A stretch of 64,000 bases of DNA. Origin: Thermococcus gammatolerans EJ3. Lineage in GTDB: Archaea; Methanobacteriota_B; Thermococci; Thermococcales; Thermococcaceae. Shown here in pieces: positions 45,645 to 54,556 of this stretch. The DNA lies in assembly GCF_000022365.1 (NCBI RefSeq), contig NC_012804.1, positions 310,001 through 374,000 of the forward strand, in the 5' to 3' direction. The stretch's first letter is position 1. Every line of letters begins with the position of its first letter. The notes under the pieces were generated by a model, which was not told the DNA's origin, did not search any database, and saw nothing but the letters and a program-made list of their open reading frames with translations. Position numbers and translations under genes: made by a program.

Positions 45645-48539
45645 TTATTTCTTCTTAGGAATCAAGGAGGAGAGTAACATTAAGAGTAGAAAAATTCCTA
45701 GACCACAAATAGAGTTTTCAGAGGTATCCTTTGTGGAGCCATCCAACTTGTTAGTATTTTCCCTCGTTGTAACAGATCCCTTTATTTTTGTGTTAGTTGT
45801 TTTGATGGTATTTTTGATTATCTGAGGTTGTGCAATTATAGACACATTCCAGAGATAGAAGTCAGTTTTTATGAGTGACCCACTCGTAACTCCTGCCCCC
45901 AAGACAGCAGTGCCACTGGAGGAATATACATAAAATAGCCATATATACTCATGCCTCTCCTCCAATGGTATTGTATAATTGATTTCTATTGTCCTATTAA
46001 TCGTCTGATTAACAGAATAAAATCCAGTTACGAGACTGTAAGCAAAGGTAATCCACCTGAATGCAGATGTTATTGAGCTAGCTATCTCTTTAGCCATTTC
46101 TTCCCCATAAATTTGTGCAAAGTTCTTTTCAACCGTTTTCTGGAGCAATTCTTTTTTGATATCCTTTAAAACATCGTTCCTTACGTCTTTCAATGTTTCT
46201 TCCCAAATGTCCTCTGGGTAAGCAATGCTAATTAAAGGTGTAATGTTCTCGTAGATTATCTCTCTAGTGTTTAGATCCCTCACACTGGTTACAATGTACA
46301 ACTCACCGTCACTCGCCCCTTCCCCTGCAAGCACGCCTCCTTTAAAACCAAGTATTGTCGCTATGGTGTTAATATCGAGTACAGCCTTAAAAGAATAATT
46401 ATCAGTTTTGGGAGCCTTAAACTTATCTCCCATCATGCACAATCCTGAGGCGAATGCCTTTCCCCCATATACTGCCTTGCTCATGACTACTATACTTCCA
46501 CCACCATTGTAATTTTTCCTTTTGACTGAAGCATTGCAATCTTTTACAATCCATCCCTTATAACATGCTGAACTATTGAGGAAAAATAAGTAGGGAGGTG
46601 TGAACACTATTTTCACATCAGTTGAATTAAACTCGGCAAAAGGTTGCCAATCAAGCTGATCTGTGAGAACATATTTATCGCGATATAGGGTATAAAGCAA
46701 AACACGCACTTTGTAAGAGCCGATTTTAGGTGGAATAAACATAGAAGGCATTAGGAATGGCTTTTCTACTTGTTTTATCAAAATCCCTGTAGTCTCCACG
46801 ACGTGATCCCAAGGAGGAGTTTCGTCATGATCTACAATTACCCTCAATCGTATCCTTTTCACTGTATCCCCTGGATTTTTCACCATTGGAATTGGCTTTG
46901 TGGAGACATTAGGATAATCGGGGTATTTTGTTACTCCAGTTATAAATGGCTCATTTCTGAAAAAGTCAATCCTATCTAGCGTTTTTGACACTGTAAAGTT
47001 CAAAGCACCCCAGAATTCTCTCTTTTTCGTGGTGGGGATATTATAAACTTCCATTTGATAATCTCCCAGAGGCAATTCGGTGACAATTTCCTTATAATTA
47101 CCTCTTGTATACTCTGTGGATATATTAGCTATAATCCGCGAGTGCTTATCATTCCATATTATTACCTCAAATACACCCCCACGCGGGCTTAAGGGTTGTG
47201 AAAAGGCATTATGTATAAATATTCGGATTTGTGTCTTCGTTAATGAGGGCGATGTTTCTGTGGGGGTGGATGACATTTCAAAGACCCTCACGTTATCGTA
47301 AAATACCTCCTGAGCTGGCCACGCACTCGTTAGAGCTATCCCCTGGATATCTTCGGTATTCCAATCATCTTTGGGTAGCTTTACATTGTCAGCTTTTAGG
47401 ACACCGTTTATCCACACACTAATTGTTTTTGTGTCCTTATTTATTATGGCTTTAATATGATACCACTTCTTAGGTTCCCAGCTACCGAGAACAATGTCTC
47501 CCCCATCGGTTTTGATGTATATTATGGCATTTGAGTGATCAAACAAAACACTCCAGTATTGGCCCCAACTCTTACAATCGGAGCAAACAAAACCTGGGTG
47601 ATCCACATATCCCTCTCCTTTACTTTTGAACAAAATATCAAACTCAAATCCGATTATTGTGGCTGAAGAGCTGAATTTTTTCATTACTACGGCTGACCAT
47701 CCAGTGGTCCCTAGTAGTCTAAATGATTTCCTCCCGCTTTTACTGTATTTGTCTGATACATACTGTTGTTCTTTTCCAGCTCCAATATAAAGGACTTCCC
47801 AACCTCCACTCGAAGGAAACTGCCCCACAGAATAGCTCTCAAAATCATCAAAGAAGAGTGTTTGCTCTAGGAATTTGGACTCACTGGCATTCTGGTTTTC
47901 CTGGGTAGTCGGTAGTTTCTTTAGGAGAATGTAATCATAAGCCGTTCGTCCTATCCATGAAGAATACATTCCCACGATAATCAATTGGGACTGGGCAGTA
48001 TCTGTCTCTTCATATGTTGTGATTAGTTGGCCATCGAAGTACATGTACAGTGTATTCCCCTCTTTCTTTAGAGTGAATCTGTGCCATTCATTCATTTTTG
48101 GATTGTAGCCTGGGATTCTGTATATTTTCTTTCCGTCTCTTGAGAACACAAACTCGTGATAGTACCCGTCTCCCCACCAGGCATAAGTGTGCTTTTCCGT
48201 TTTGGCGACCACGTGAAGTGACCCATAACTACGATCTATCCACCTGCCTTTAGATTCGACAATCCAGTTGTATATTCCGGAAGGGATTTTTGAATACAAA
48301 ACATAAGTACCGACGGTTCCATCATTATCGAGAATAACCTCCCCCTCTCTCAGGAATGTGTGGTCTTCCCGTCCAATATTCCATCCTGCTTCTTTCATTT
48401 CTTCGAGAGAATCATATGAAAAGTCATCTCTCCATGTATTCGAGCTTGTGTCTTCAGCTCTGACAATTGTTCCTCCAAGAGGGCACAATGGGAGGAATAA
48501 CATGAATATCAACAGAACGGTAAATAATCCTTTTTTCAT
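45645..48539 (-). CDS. Large secreted LamG-like surface protein with variant CGP-CTERM
   Basis: This is a 964-residue protein. The ATG at 48539 starts a clean signal peptide (KKGLFTVLLIFMLFLPLCPLGG) and follows GGAGGCGGG. Two LamG/concanavalin-like beta-sandwich domains lie at about 35-215 (DDFSYDSLEEMKEAGWNIG) and 230-430 (DDFESYSVGQFPSSGGWEV). A long beta-rich region and a short amphipathic helical part near 820-870 follow. The C-terminus CGLGIFLLLMLLSSLIPKKK resembles CGP-CTERM with Leu for Pro. LamG domains often bind carbohydrate. The gene is much more AT-rich than its neighbours, which suggests lateral origin. Confidence 0.85.
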   Translation of the reverse strand: MKKGLFTVLLIFMLFLPLCPLGGTIVRAEDTSSNTWRDDFSYDSLEEMKEAGWNIGREDHTFLREGEVILDNDGTVGTYVLYSKIPSGIYNWIVESKGRWIDRSYGSLHVVAKTEKHTYAWWGDGYYHEFVFSRDGKKIYRIPGYNPKMNEWHRFTLKKEGNTLYMYFDGQLITTYEETDTAQSQLIIVGMYSSWIGRTAYDYILLKKLPTTQENQNASESKFLEQTLFFDDFESYSVGQFPSSGGWEVLYIGAGKEQQYVSDKYSKSGRKSFRLLGTTGWSAVVMKKFSSSATIIGFEFDILFKSKGEGYVDHPGFVCSDCKSWGQYWSVLFDHSNAIIYIKTDGGDIVLGSWEPKKWYHIKAIINKDTKTISVWINGVLKADNVKLPKDDWNTEDIQGIALTSAWPAQEVFYDNVRVFEMSSTPTETSPSLTKTQIRIFIHNAFSQPLSPRGGVFEVIIWNDKHSRIIANISTEYTRGNYKEIVTELPLGDYQMEVYNIPTTKKREFWGALNFTVSKTLDRIDFFRNEPFITGVTKYPDYPNVSTKPIPMVKNPGDTVKRIRLRVIVDHDETPPWDHVVETTGILIKQVEKPFLMPSMFIPPKIGSYKVRVLLYTLYRDKYVLTDQLDWQPFAEFNSTDVKIVFTPPYLFFLNSSACYKGWIVKDCNASVKRKNYNGGGSIVVMSKAVYGGKAFASGLCMMGDKFKAPKTDNYSFKAVLDINTIATILGFKGGVLAGEGASDGELYIVTSVRDLNTREIIYENITPLISIAYPEDIWEETLKDVRNDVLKDIKKELLQKTVEKNFAQIYGEEMAKEIASSITSAFRWITFAYSLVTGFYSVNQTINRTIEINYTIPLEERHEYIWLFYVYSSSGTAVLGAGVTSGSLIKTDFYLWNVSIIAQPQIIKNTIKTTNTKIKGSVTTRENTNKLDGSTKDTSENSICGLGIFLLLMLLSSLIPKKK

Positions 48540-48695
48540 AAATCCCGCCTCCCACACCTCCTCAATAGATAGTTTGACATAACATTGAACTAAGATGATT
48601 TAAATTTTTCTATATCTCAAATATCCCTCAGTCAGAGGCTGAAAAAGAGAAAATGTTAAAATATCCCAAAGCAAAAATCTAATCGGTGATTGCTA
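48540..48695. promoter_or_regulatory. Divergent promoter region of the surface-protein island
   Basis: This AT-rich spacer of about 155 bases lies between the two signal-peptide genes. GATTTAAATTTTTC (48595-48608) can serve as TATA on the minus strand, giving a leader of about 30 bases. GTTAAAATATCCC near 48655-48667 can serve the plus strand with GGTGAT before the ATG at 48696. Confidence 0.45.
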
Positions 48696-49950
48696 ATGAG
48701 GCAATCCTTGAGAATTTTACTTATGCTTGTCTTGGCGGAGGGATTATTTGCCTTGTCCTTGGTACCAACGGCCAGCGCAGAAGAAGAAAAGCAGACAAGA
48801 ATTCTAATAATTGATGGAAGTTACCCTAGTTCATTTCTTAGTGGAGTCTCAGGATATGGGGAAAGTAGTGTATTAGATGCAATGGATGTAGCCAAATACA
48901 GTGAGGAGTATTTAAAAGAGAATTTTGATTTATTTGTAGTCACGGCAGAGTTAAGTGGTTGGAGTATTGGGTGGGAGGATTATCCATCACTGGTAGGAAA
49001 GCTCTGGAACGCGGTAGAAGCTGGAAAGTCAATAATAATTGTTACCTATGAAGACTATTCGTCCCCTGCAAATACTGTAATCTCGAACTGTAATCTCGAT
49101 AAGTCATTTCCCAACACCTAAAGAGTTCGTTGAATATAATGTTATTCCTAGTGACCTCACGCAAGAGGTTAAGAAGATAGAGTGTTCGGGAGTCAACTAT
49201 TTTATTTATGGGAGCAGTCCCCTGGTTTTATCACCATCAAAATCTGGTTATCCTGATCCACCAGGAGCCCTGGCAGTCTACGGAACTTACGGGAAGGGAA
49301 AGTATGCCGTAGTTTCATGGGAACTTTTTGTCTCCGGTTATTGTAGAGGTGACGTTGGCCCTCTGTTCAGCGACATTATGCACTGGCTCACAAACCGCGA
49401 GATTCCCGCCCCACTAACTCTCAATGAAATGATGCAAAAAGTTCAAACTATTAATCAAACCCTGAACACCCTTTATTCTGAAGCTCAGGATATCAAGAGG
49501 GAACTCGAAAAGACAAAACAAGAAGCCCAGAATTTACCCTCAGTTTCAAAGAGGATTGATGAGGTAGAAAAAAGAGTCGAAAACAATGAAGAGCAAATCG
49601 GCGAACTTTCACAGCACGTTCAGGATGTGAAGATGGAACTTGAAAAAATTAAACAAGAAATCGAGGGTTTGCCTTCGGTCTCCGGAAGAGTGAATGAGAC
49701 AGAAAAAAAGGTTGAAAATAATAAAAAACAACTCATTGAACTTTCACAAGAAGTTACAGAGCTCGAGCAACGAATAAACCAGCTCAGCAAAAAAATTGAC
49801 GAGATAGAAAAGAACAGTCCTGCAGAAACAACAGTGGTTCAGCGTGAAACGTCATCGAAAACTGAGAGTTCATCTAAAACATGTGGAGTATGTCTCTTGG
49901 CGTTGCTCCCATTAGTTGTCTTAGTATCCAGAAAAATAAAGAGCAAGTAA
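48696..49950 (+). pseudogene. Surface protein with amidotransferase-like and coiled-coil domains, frameshifted
   Basis: A signal peptide (RQSLRILLMLVLAEGLFALSL) is followed by a class I amidotransferase-like fold (RILIIDGSYPSSF, DLFVVTAELSGW). The frame breaks near 49107-49112. Dropping one base in TTTCCC restores KSFPTPKEFVEYNVIPSD, which continues without stops through YGKGKYAVVSWELF into a long coiled coil and CGVCLLALLPLVVLVSRKIKSK, a CGP-CTERM-like end. The repaired product would have 417 residues. The catalytic Cys/His of true amidotransferases is not evident. It is a pseudogene, a phase-variable gene or a sequence error. Confidence 0.8.
49483..49752 (+). repeat. Two tandem 135-base coiled-coil repeats
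   Basis: Codons from 49483 and from 49618 encode near-identical 45-residue units (AQDIKRELEKTKQEAQ... and VQDVKMELEKIKQEIE...). Each contains LPSVS, VENN and ELSQ at the same places. A recent internal duplication is likely. Confidence 0.85.
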
Positions 49951-50097
49951 ATACCCCAAAGAAACAAACTCATTATAATCCTCTTCCTTTTTCCACAACA
50001 TTTGGAGAAGTTTTCCAAATATTTTGAAGCCCTTGCCCAAGCGAAGTTTGAGGTGCTCCCTATTGTGGATAGGCTCAAGTTTGTGGAGGTTTACTGA
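49951..50097 (+). pseudogene. C-terminal gene remnant without start
   Basis: The frame is open after the TAA of the preceding gene and ends in HLEKFSKYFEALAQAKFEVL...KFVEVY followed by TGA. It has no start codon or ribosome site. The helix-then-strand ending looks like real coding sequence of a truncated gene. The family was not recognised. Confidence 0.4.
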
Positions 50098-50099
50098 GG

Positions 50100-50189
50100 A
50101 TGCTAAAGGAAGGTGCTGGAAAAGCTGTCCTCGCGGTTGCTGAGCTGGTGGGGGAGGAGCCTTCGGAGGGAGTGTTCTGTCTGAAGTAG
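50100..50189 (+). other. Short frame after the remnant, possibly a fragment
   Basis: A 29-codon frame (MLKEGAGKAVLAVAELVGEE...) starts two bases after the remnant's stop and is preceded by GGAGG. The spacing is that of a translationally coupled gene, so it may be a truncated second gene of the same lost operon. The rest of 50190-50283 shows nothing clear. Confidence 0.3.
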
Positions 50190-50283
50190 GAGTCATCTAG
50201 GAATAGTTTTTTGCTCGTTAGAAAAATATCTACGGGGAAACTTCCCATTAAGGAGAGCAAAAGAAATCAGAGAAAATAAGAGC

Positions 50284-51456
50284 TCATTCAATGCCCAGTT
50301 TAAACTTCTTCACCTGCTCAAGTACGTACTCCCTAATTTTCCTCGCCTTCGGCAGTTCCGCAACTATCTCGCCGTTCTCGATAAGGGGCTGTAGGAGTGG
50401 CTCGACCCTGGCACCGCAGACAGGACAGCGTTCGAGCTTTTTGTCGGAGGGAACGCGGTGGTAGTGGCCGTTCTCACAGCGGTAAACCTGCTTCCTCCCG
50501 CTCAGCTTCCCGCGCTTCGTTATCGGCTTTCCATCGACCTCAACGATGTCAAGCGAGAAGTCTATCGGCTTTGCGCTCGCTATGGCCGAGCCGACGCCGA
50601 AGGCGTCTGCCACGTCAACAATTTCCTTTATGCTCTCCTCGTCGAGGCCACCGCTCACGAAGATTTTCACCCAGTCGTAGCCCCTAAGGTCAAGCTCCCA
50701 GCGCACTTCCTCGATTATCTTCCTGAAGTTGCCCCTCCTCGAGCCAGGAGTGTCCAAGCGAACCGCGTTCAGCCTTTTGCCTAAGGCCTCGGCCGCCATC
50801 AGCGCCTCGAACTTCTCGTCGCAGAGGGTGTCAACCAGAGCGGTTCTCGGGACTTCCTGCTCAACGACCTCGTCGAAGTACTTCCAGGCCTTAACTTGGT
50901 CGCCGACCGTGAGGATTAGCGCGTGGGGCATGGTTCCAACGGGCTTTTCCCCCATCATTTCCGCTCCTAGAACACCGCTCACACCGTCGCAGCCGCCTAT
51001 GAAGGCCGCTCTATCAATCATCGGCGCTATCGCGGGGTGCATGTGCCTTATTCCAAAGGAGTAAACGGGCTTGAAGTTGGCGGCAATCTTGATTCTCAAG
51101 GCGGCCGTCGCTATCCCGCTCGCCTGACTGAGCATTCCCAGCAAAGCCGTCTCATAGACTCCAAACTCCTCGTAGTAGCCTTCAATCTGGAGAACGGGCT
51201 CGTAGGGGTGGAATATCGTGCCCTCCTTCATCGCGTAGACGTCCACGGGAAGGCCCTCAAGGAGCTTCGCGACCTCCTCGATTCCCGCTAAGACTCCCCA
51301 CTTCCAGCCGTGTGGCAGTGAGGTTGTCGTCACATCGGCGAAGACCTTCCTGTGGATTCCCTTTTCTGTCAGTATCTTCTTCGTTCGAATGAAGTAAACG
51401 TCCGTCGTTTTCCCGGCCTTTATATCGTCCTCATGGGCGATGTAGAAGTCCCTCAT
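50284..51456 (-). CDS. pncB: Nicotinate phosphoribosyltransferase
   Basis: This is a 390-residue NAD-salvage enzyme. The ATG at 51456 (MRDFYIAHEDDI) follows GGTGGTTGTG. SFGIRHMHPAIAPMIDRAAFIGG, VGTMPHALILT and RLDTPGSRRGNFRKI mark the active site. A C-terminal zinc ribbon is visible as CENGHYH...CPVCGARVEPL. A TATA-like CCTTAAATCGG lies upstream on the minus strand near 51490. Confidence 0.93.
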   Translation of the reverse strand: MRDFYIAHEDDIKAGKTTDVYFIRTKKILTEKGIHRKVFADVTTTSLPHGWKWGVLAGIEEVAKLLEGLPVDVYAMKEGTIFHPYEPVLQIEGYYEEFGVYETALLGMLSQASGIATAALRIKIAANFKPVYSFGIRHMHPAIAPMIDRAAFIGGCDGVSGVLGAEMMGEKPVGTMPHALILTVGDQVKAWKYFDEVVEQEVPRTALVDTLCDEKFEALMAAEALGKRLNAVRLDTPGSRRGNFRKIIEEVRWELDLRGYDWVKIFVSGGLDEESIKEIVDVADAFGVGSAIASAKPIDFSLDIVEVDGKPITKRGKLSGRKQVYRCENGHYHRVPSDKKLERCPVCGARVEPLLQPLIENGEIVAELPKARKIREYVLEQVKKFKLGIE

Positions 51457-51581
51457 CACAACCACCTGATTGAGAGTCCGTGCAATCCGATTTAAGGCTT
51501 TCCAACGGCAAACCTTGCCATGTGCATCCCGGTTGCACAGAACTCGTTGAGTGTAGGAAAAAGATGAAAGGCGAGCTTTGT

Positions 51582-52484
51582 TTAGCCCACTCTGAATGGG
51601 AGCTCGACGCTTTCCCCGCGTTCCCTTTTGTGAAGCTCCCTCCTGTAGGCCTCAAGGGGCTTATCCTCAACCTTCAGAAAACCTGCGAAGGTCTTTGGTC
51701 GTTTCTCAAGTTCGTCGAAGAACTCCGGATAGCGCTTGTCCCGGACTATGTGGTGGTCGAGGATTATCTCGGCGTTCGTCTCGCGGATTATCTCGTTCAG
51801 ATTCTTGATCCCGGTCTCCCAGCTTCCCTCGGCGCGCTTTCCGAGGTAAGTAGGCGGTCCGCCGGTTATGAGCAAATCCGGGTTCTTTTCGATTATCCAC
51901 TCGACGGCCTTTCTGTTGAGGAGCTGGATGTCACTGGCGTGGATTATCCTCTCGGAGCCGTCGTCAATGAGAACCATCACCACGAAGCCCAGCCTTGAGC
52001 CCTCGCTCCCGTGCGGAACCGCCGGCGAGAACTCCAGCGTAACGCCACCGAGGTCAAAGGCCCTCCCGTCCGCGAACTCTATCCTCCTTGCAATCGGCTC
52101 CGCGTTCTTGAGGAAGGCCCAGGCCCTCTTCCTCTGGCTGAAGTTGATGTTCTCCCTGGGGTGCTTAATGAGGAGAAGCTTTCCGGCGTAAATTTCCCTC
52201 GCATATTCTTCGCTTGAGCTCTCATAGAGCCCCTCGAAGAAGGGAGTATGGTGATCGTAATGGTAGTGGGAGATGGTGACCACGTCCGCCCTTCGGGCAT
52301 AGCCCTGTATCTTCCTCCTCATCTTCTGGAGAGTTTCAAGCTCGATTTTCGCCGGCGGAAGGCCGTAGCGTTTCGGCCCGAGGGCAACGCCCGGGTCGAT
52401 GAGGATTTTTATCCCCCCTGCCTCTACGAAAGTTGCCAGGCTCCTAACGCCAAGGCTTTCCGAGGCGAGCGGGATTACGCGCAT
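51582..52484 (-). CDS. UPF0282 metallo-beta-lactamase-fold hydrolase
   Basis: This 300-residue protein has the metal motif ISHYHYDHHTPF, a variant of HxHxDH, plus LRSLATFVEAGG-type first strands and a later AVPHGSEGSRLGF with His. UPF0282 is a conserved archaeal family of unknown substrate. A TATA element about 25 bases upstream predicts a leaderless transcript separate from the DUF917 operon. Confidence 0.88.
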   Translation of the reverse strand: MRVIPLASESLGVRSLATFVEAGGIKILIDPGVALGPKRYGLPPAKIELETLQKMRRKIQGYARRADVVTISHYHYDHHTPFFEGLYESSSEEYAREIYAGKLLLIKHPRENINFSQRKRAWAFLKNAEPIARRIEFADGRAFDLGGVTLEFSPAVPHGSEGSRLGFVVMVLIDDGSERIIHASDIQLLNRKAVEWIIEKNPDLLITGGPPTYLGKRAEGSWETGIKNLNEIIRETNAEIILDHHIVRDKRYPEFFDELEKRPKTFAGFLKVEDKPLEAYRRELHKRERGESVELPFRVG

Positions 52485-52502
52485 GATTCTGGTTGGGGGT
52501 TT

Positions 52503-52515
52503 CCTCTTTAAAAGC
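52503..52515 (-). promoter_or_regulatory. TATA box of the UPF0282 gene
   Basis: Minus-strand GCTTTTAAAGAGG is centred about 25 bases before the ATG at 52484 and overlaps the end of the DUF917 gene. Confidence 0.55.
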
Positions 52516-53635
52516 TATCCCGTGTGTACACCTTAGCACTTGCGTACTGCAACTTGACGCCTCTTTTAGCCTCTATCGGAACGTATTCCGAGTCGAGGCC
52601 TAGATATTTCGGCCCGAATATTTCGAGTCCCTTGGATGTCCTCCAGATTTTGGGAGCGGAATAACCAACGACTATGTACTCACTTCCTTCCTTGACCTCA
52701 GAATTGATCACGGGCACTCCTTCGGGGGTTACCATTGAAATGAGATCCGGCACCGTCACGTCTATCCTCCCGTTCCTCCACGATGCAAGGTTTTCATTTT
52801 TGAAGGCTATCCTGTAGCTTTCGTTTTTGAACCCTTCAACACCTTCAAGCTCGAACTCTCCAACTGTGAACCCGCCCTTCTCTCTTCTCTCGACCCCAAC
52901 AACAATCCCCCTGAAGAGAACCGTCCAGCCGAGTCCCTCCAGTACCTCCTCAGGATTTTTGCCGTCCTCCCTGGCGATTCTGAGCTCCCTGCCAGTCCGG
53001 AGCGAGCGGGACACAGTACCATGAACAACGGCATTACCCATCTCGGAAACCCTGAAGGGGTGGGATGTAACACCGACGTTCGCCCCAATCACAGAGACTA
53101 TGGCCCTGACTATCTTCTCAGCTTCAGTGTCGTCCTTCACTCTGGAGAAAATAAGCTCGTCTCCGTGAGGCGTTACGAGGGAAAAGGGTGTCATGGGCAT
53201 GCCCAACAGGTGGTACGTGGAGTGCTGCAGCTCCGGAACGGCCCTTCCAGCGGCGTCGGCATCAATGACAACCTTCCCGAGGAGAGCACCCACCACTAGA
53301 GCCCTCGCCGTGTTTGCACCCCCGAGCTCCGTTGCGATGACACCGGCGAAACTCTCTCCAAGATACTCCTCCAATAGCTCAAACGATCGCGTTACCGTGC
53401 CATTTGGGTACGCCGAGGTAACTTCCCTGGGGGAGAGTGAACCGACTGAGTACGGCATGGCAACGATTGCCCCCTTTTTTATCTCCCCGAGTTCCGCCAG
53501 ACGGAATTCCCCTCCCCTCCTCAATGTTTTTTTCACGATATGCCACCCGACCTTGGGGTCCCCTCCTCCCCCGGTTCCGAAGAGGGTTGCGCCGAGGATT
53601 ATATCCCTGAGGTCAGCCTCATCGAGAACCTTCAT
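52508..53635 (-). CDS. DUF917 family protein
   Basis: This 375-residue protein starts LDEADLRDIILGATLFGTGGGGDPKVGWHIV, the hallmark of DUF917 (COG3535). Members are often found near hydantoinase-type genes and are thought to be enzymes, but no reaction is established. Here it overlaps the sugar kinase gene by 17 bases and is last in the transporter operon. A role in opening or modifying a sugar-derived compound is inference from context. Confidence 0.88.
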   Translation of the reverse strand: MKVLDEADLRDIILGATLFGTGGGGDPKVGWHIVKKTLRRGGEFRLAELGEIKKGAIVAMPYSVGSLSPREVTSAYPNGTVTRSFELLEEYLGESFAGVIATELGGANTARALVVGALLGKVVIDADAAGRAVPELQHSTYHLLGMPMTPFSLVTPHGDELIFSRVKDDTEAEKIVRAIVSVIGANVGVTSHPFRVSEMGNAVVHGTVSRSLRTGRELRIAREDGKNPEEVLEGLGWTVLFRGIVVGVERREKGGFTVGEFELEGVEGFKNESYRIAFKNENLASWRNGRIDVTVPDLISMVTPEGVPVINSEVKEGSEYIVVGYSAPKIWRTSKGLEIFGPKYLGLDSEYVPIEAKRGVKLQYASAKVYTRDSF

Positions 53636-54551
53636 GCTCCTTTCCCTCCATGTACTTCAGGGCGACTAAGGCTGCCGCCTTTGCCTCGGGCATTAAGGGC
53701 TCTCTGAGCTCAACTTTCTCCCCGAACTCCTCTTCGAGCCTTCTCGTCAGCAAAGGCCTAAGCAAATCCCTGGAACCGAAGTAGAACCCACCTGTTATCG
53801 CCAGCTTATCCCTCACGCTTGAGAAGCCGAGCCTTCTCACCGCGGCTCTGTAGGTGAGGACTATCTCCTCGACGGCATCTTTTATTATCCCCATTGCAAC
53901 CTCGTCCTTTTCCCTCGCCGCTTTCACGACGTAGGGGGCGAAACCTCCCAGGAGAGTCTTTGGGTTTTCCGACGAGTATATCCTGCCTATTATTCCGTCA
54001 GGGGTGTTTGCCTTGAAGTACTCGAGCATGTACTCCCTCAACCTTGTGCCCCTTCCCCGTCCGTCGTAGGCCCTTAGGGCGGCCCTGATTCCCTCTTTCC
54101 CAACCCAGAACCCGCTTCCTTCATCACCCACAAGGTGTCCCCAACCACCCACCCTGACGGTTTTGCCTTCCTCGTTGATTCCATAAGCAATCGAGCCCGT
54201 TCCGGCGATTAAGACGACGCCTGGGTTAAAGAGAAAGCATGCCACGTGGGCTATTTCGTAGTCCCTCTTCACGATTATTTCTGCCCCGGGAAGGAGCTCC
54301 CCGAGGATTCCCTCTAAGATATCCTTCATTCCCCCCAGTGTTCCAGCGGCGGAAACGCAGGCAACTTTGACCGAACCCCGGAAATTGCCGAGTGCCTCCG
54401 AGACGGCTTTCCTTATTGAAGCCCTCACAGTCTCCATTGGCGAGGCGTTCGGATTTGATGGCCCCCCAAACCCTTCTCCGAGTACTTCCCCGTTCCAATC
54501 AACCAGCACCGCGTGCGTTTTCGTTCCACCGCAGTCGAGCCCTAGGATCAT
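53619..54551 (-). CDS. BadF/BadG-family sugar kinase (N-acetylglucosamine/glucosamine kinase-like)
   Basis: This is a 310-residue actin-fold ATPase. Phosphate 1 loop is ILGLDCGGTKTHAVLVD, phosphate 2 loop is LIAGTGSIAYGI, and GGWGHLVGDEGSGFWVGKEGIRAAL is typical of N-acetylglucosamine kinase-like members. It probably phosphorylates an imported amino sugar. It overlaps DUF917 and follows the membrane-protein gene by 5 bases. Confidence 0.87.
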   Translation of the reverse strand: MILGLDCGGTKTHAVLVDWNGEVLGEGFGGPSNPNASPMETVRASIRKAVSEALGNFRGSVKVACVSAAGTLGGMKDILEGILGELLPGAEIIVKRDYEIAHVACFLFNPGVVLIAGTGSIAYGINEEGKTVRVGGWGHLVGDEGSGFWVGKEGIRAALRAYDGRGRGTRLREYMLEYFKANTPDGIIGRIYSSENPKTLLGGFAPYVVKAAREKDEVAMGIIKDAVEEIVLTYRAAVRRLGFSSVRDKLAITGGFYFGSRDLLRPLLTRRLEEEFGEKVELREPLMPEAKAAALVALKYMEGKEHEGSR

Positions 54552-54556
54552 CTAAC

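Noticed and set aside
45500-50300. Integrated element with att sites or transposase
   Set aside because: I looked for direct repeats, terminal inverted repeats, a tRNA edge, an integrase and a transposase, and found none.
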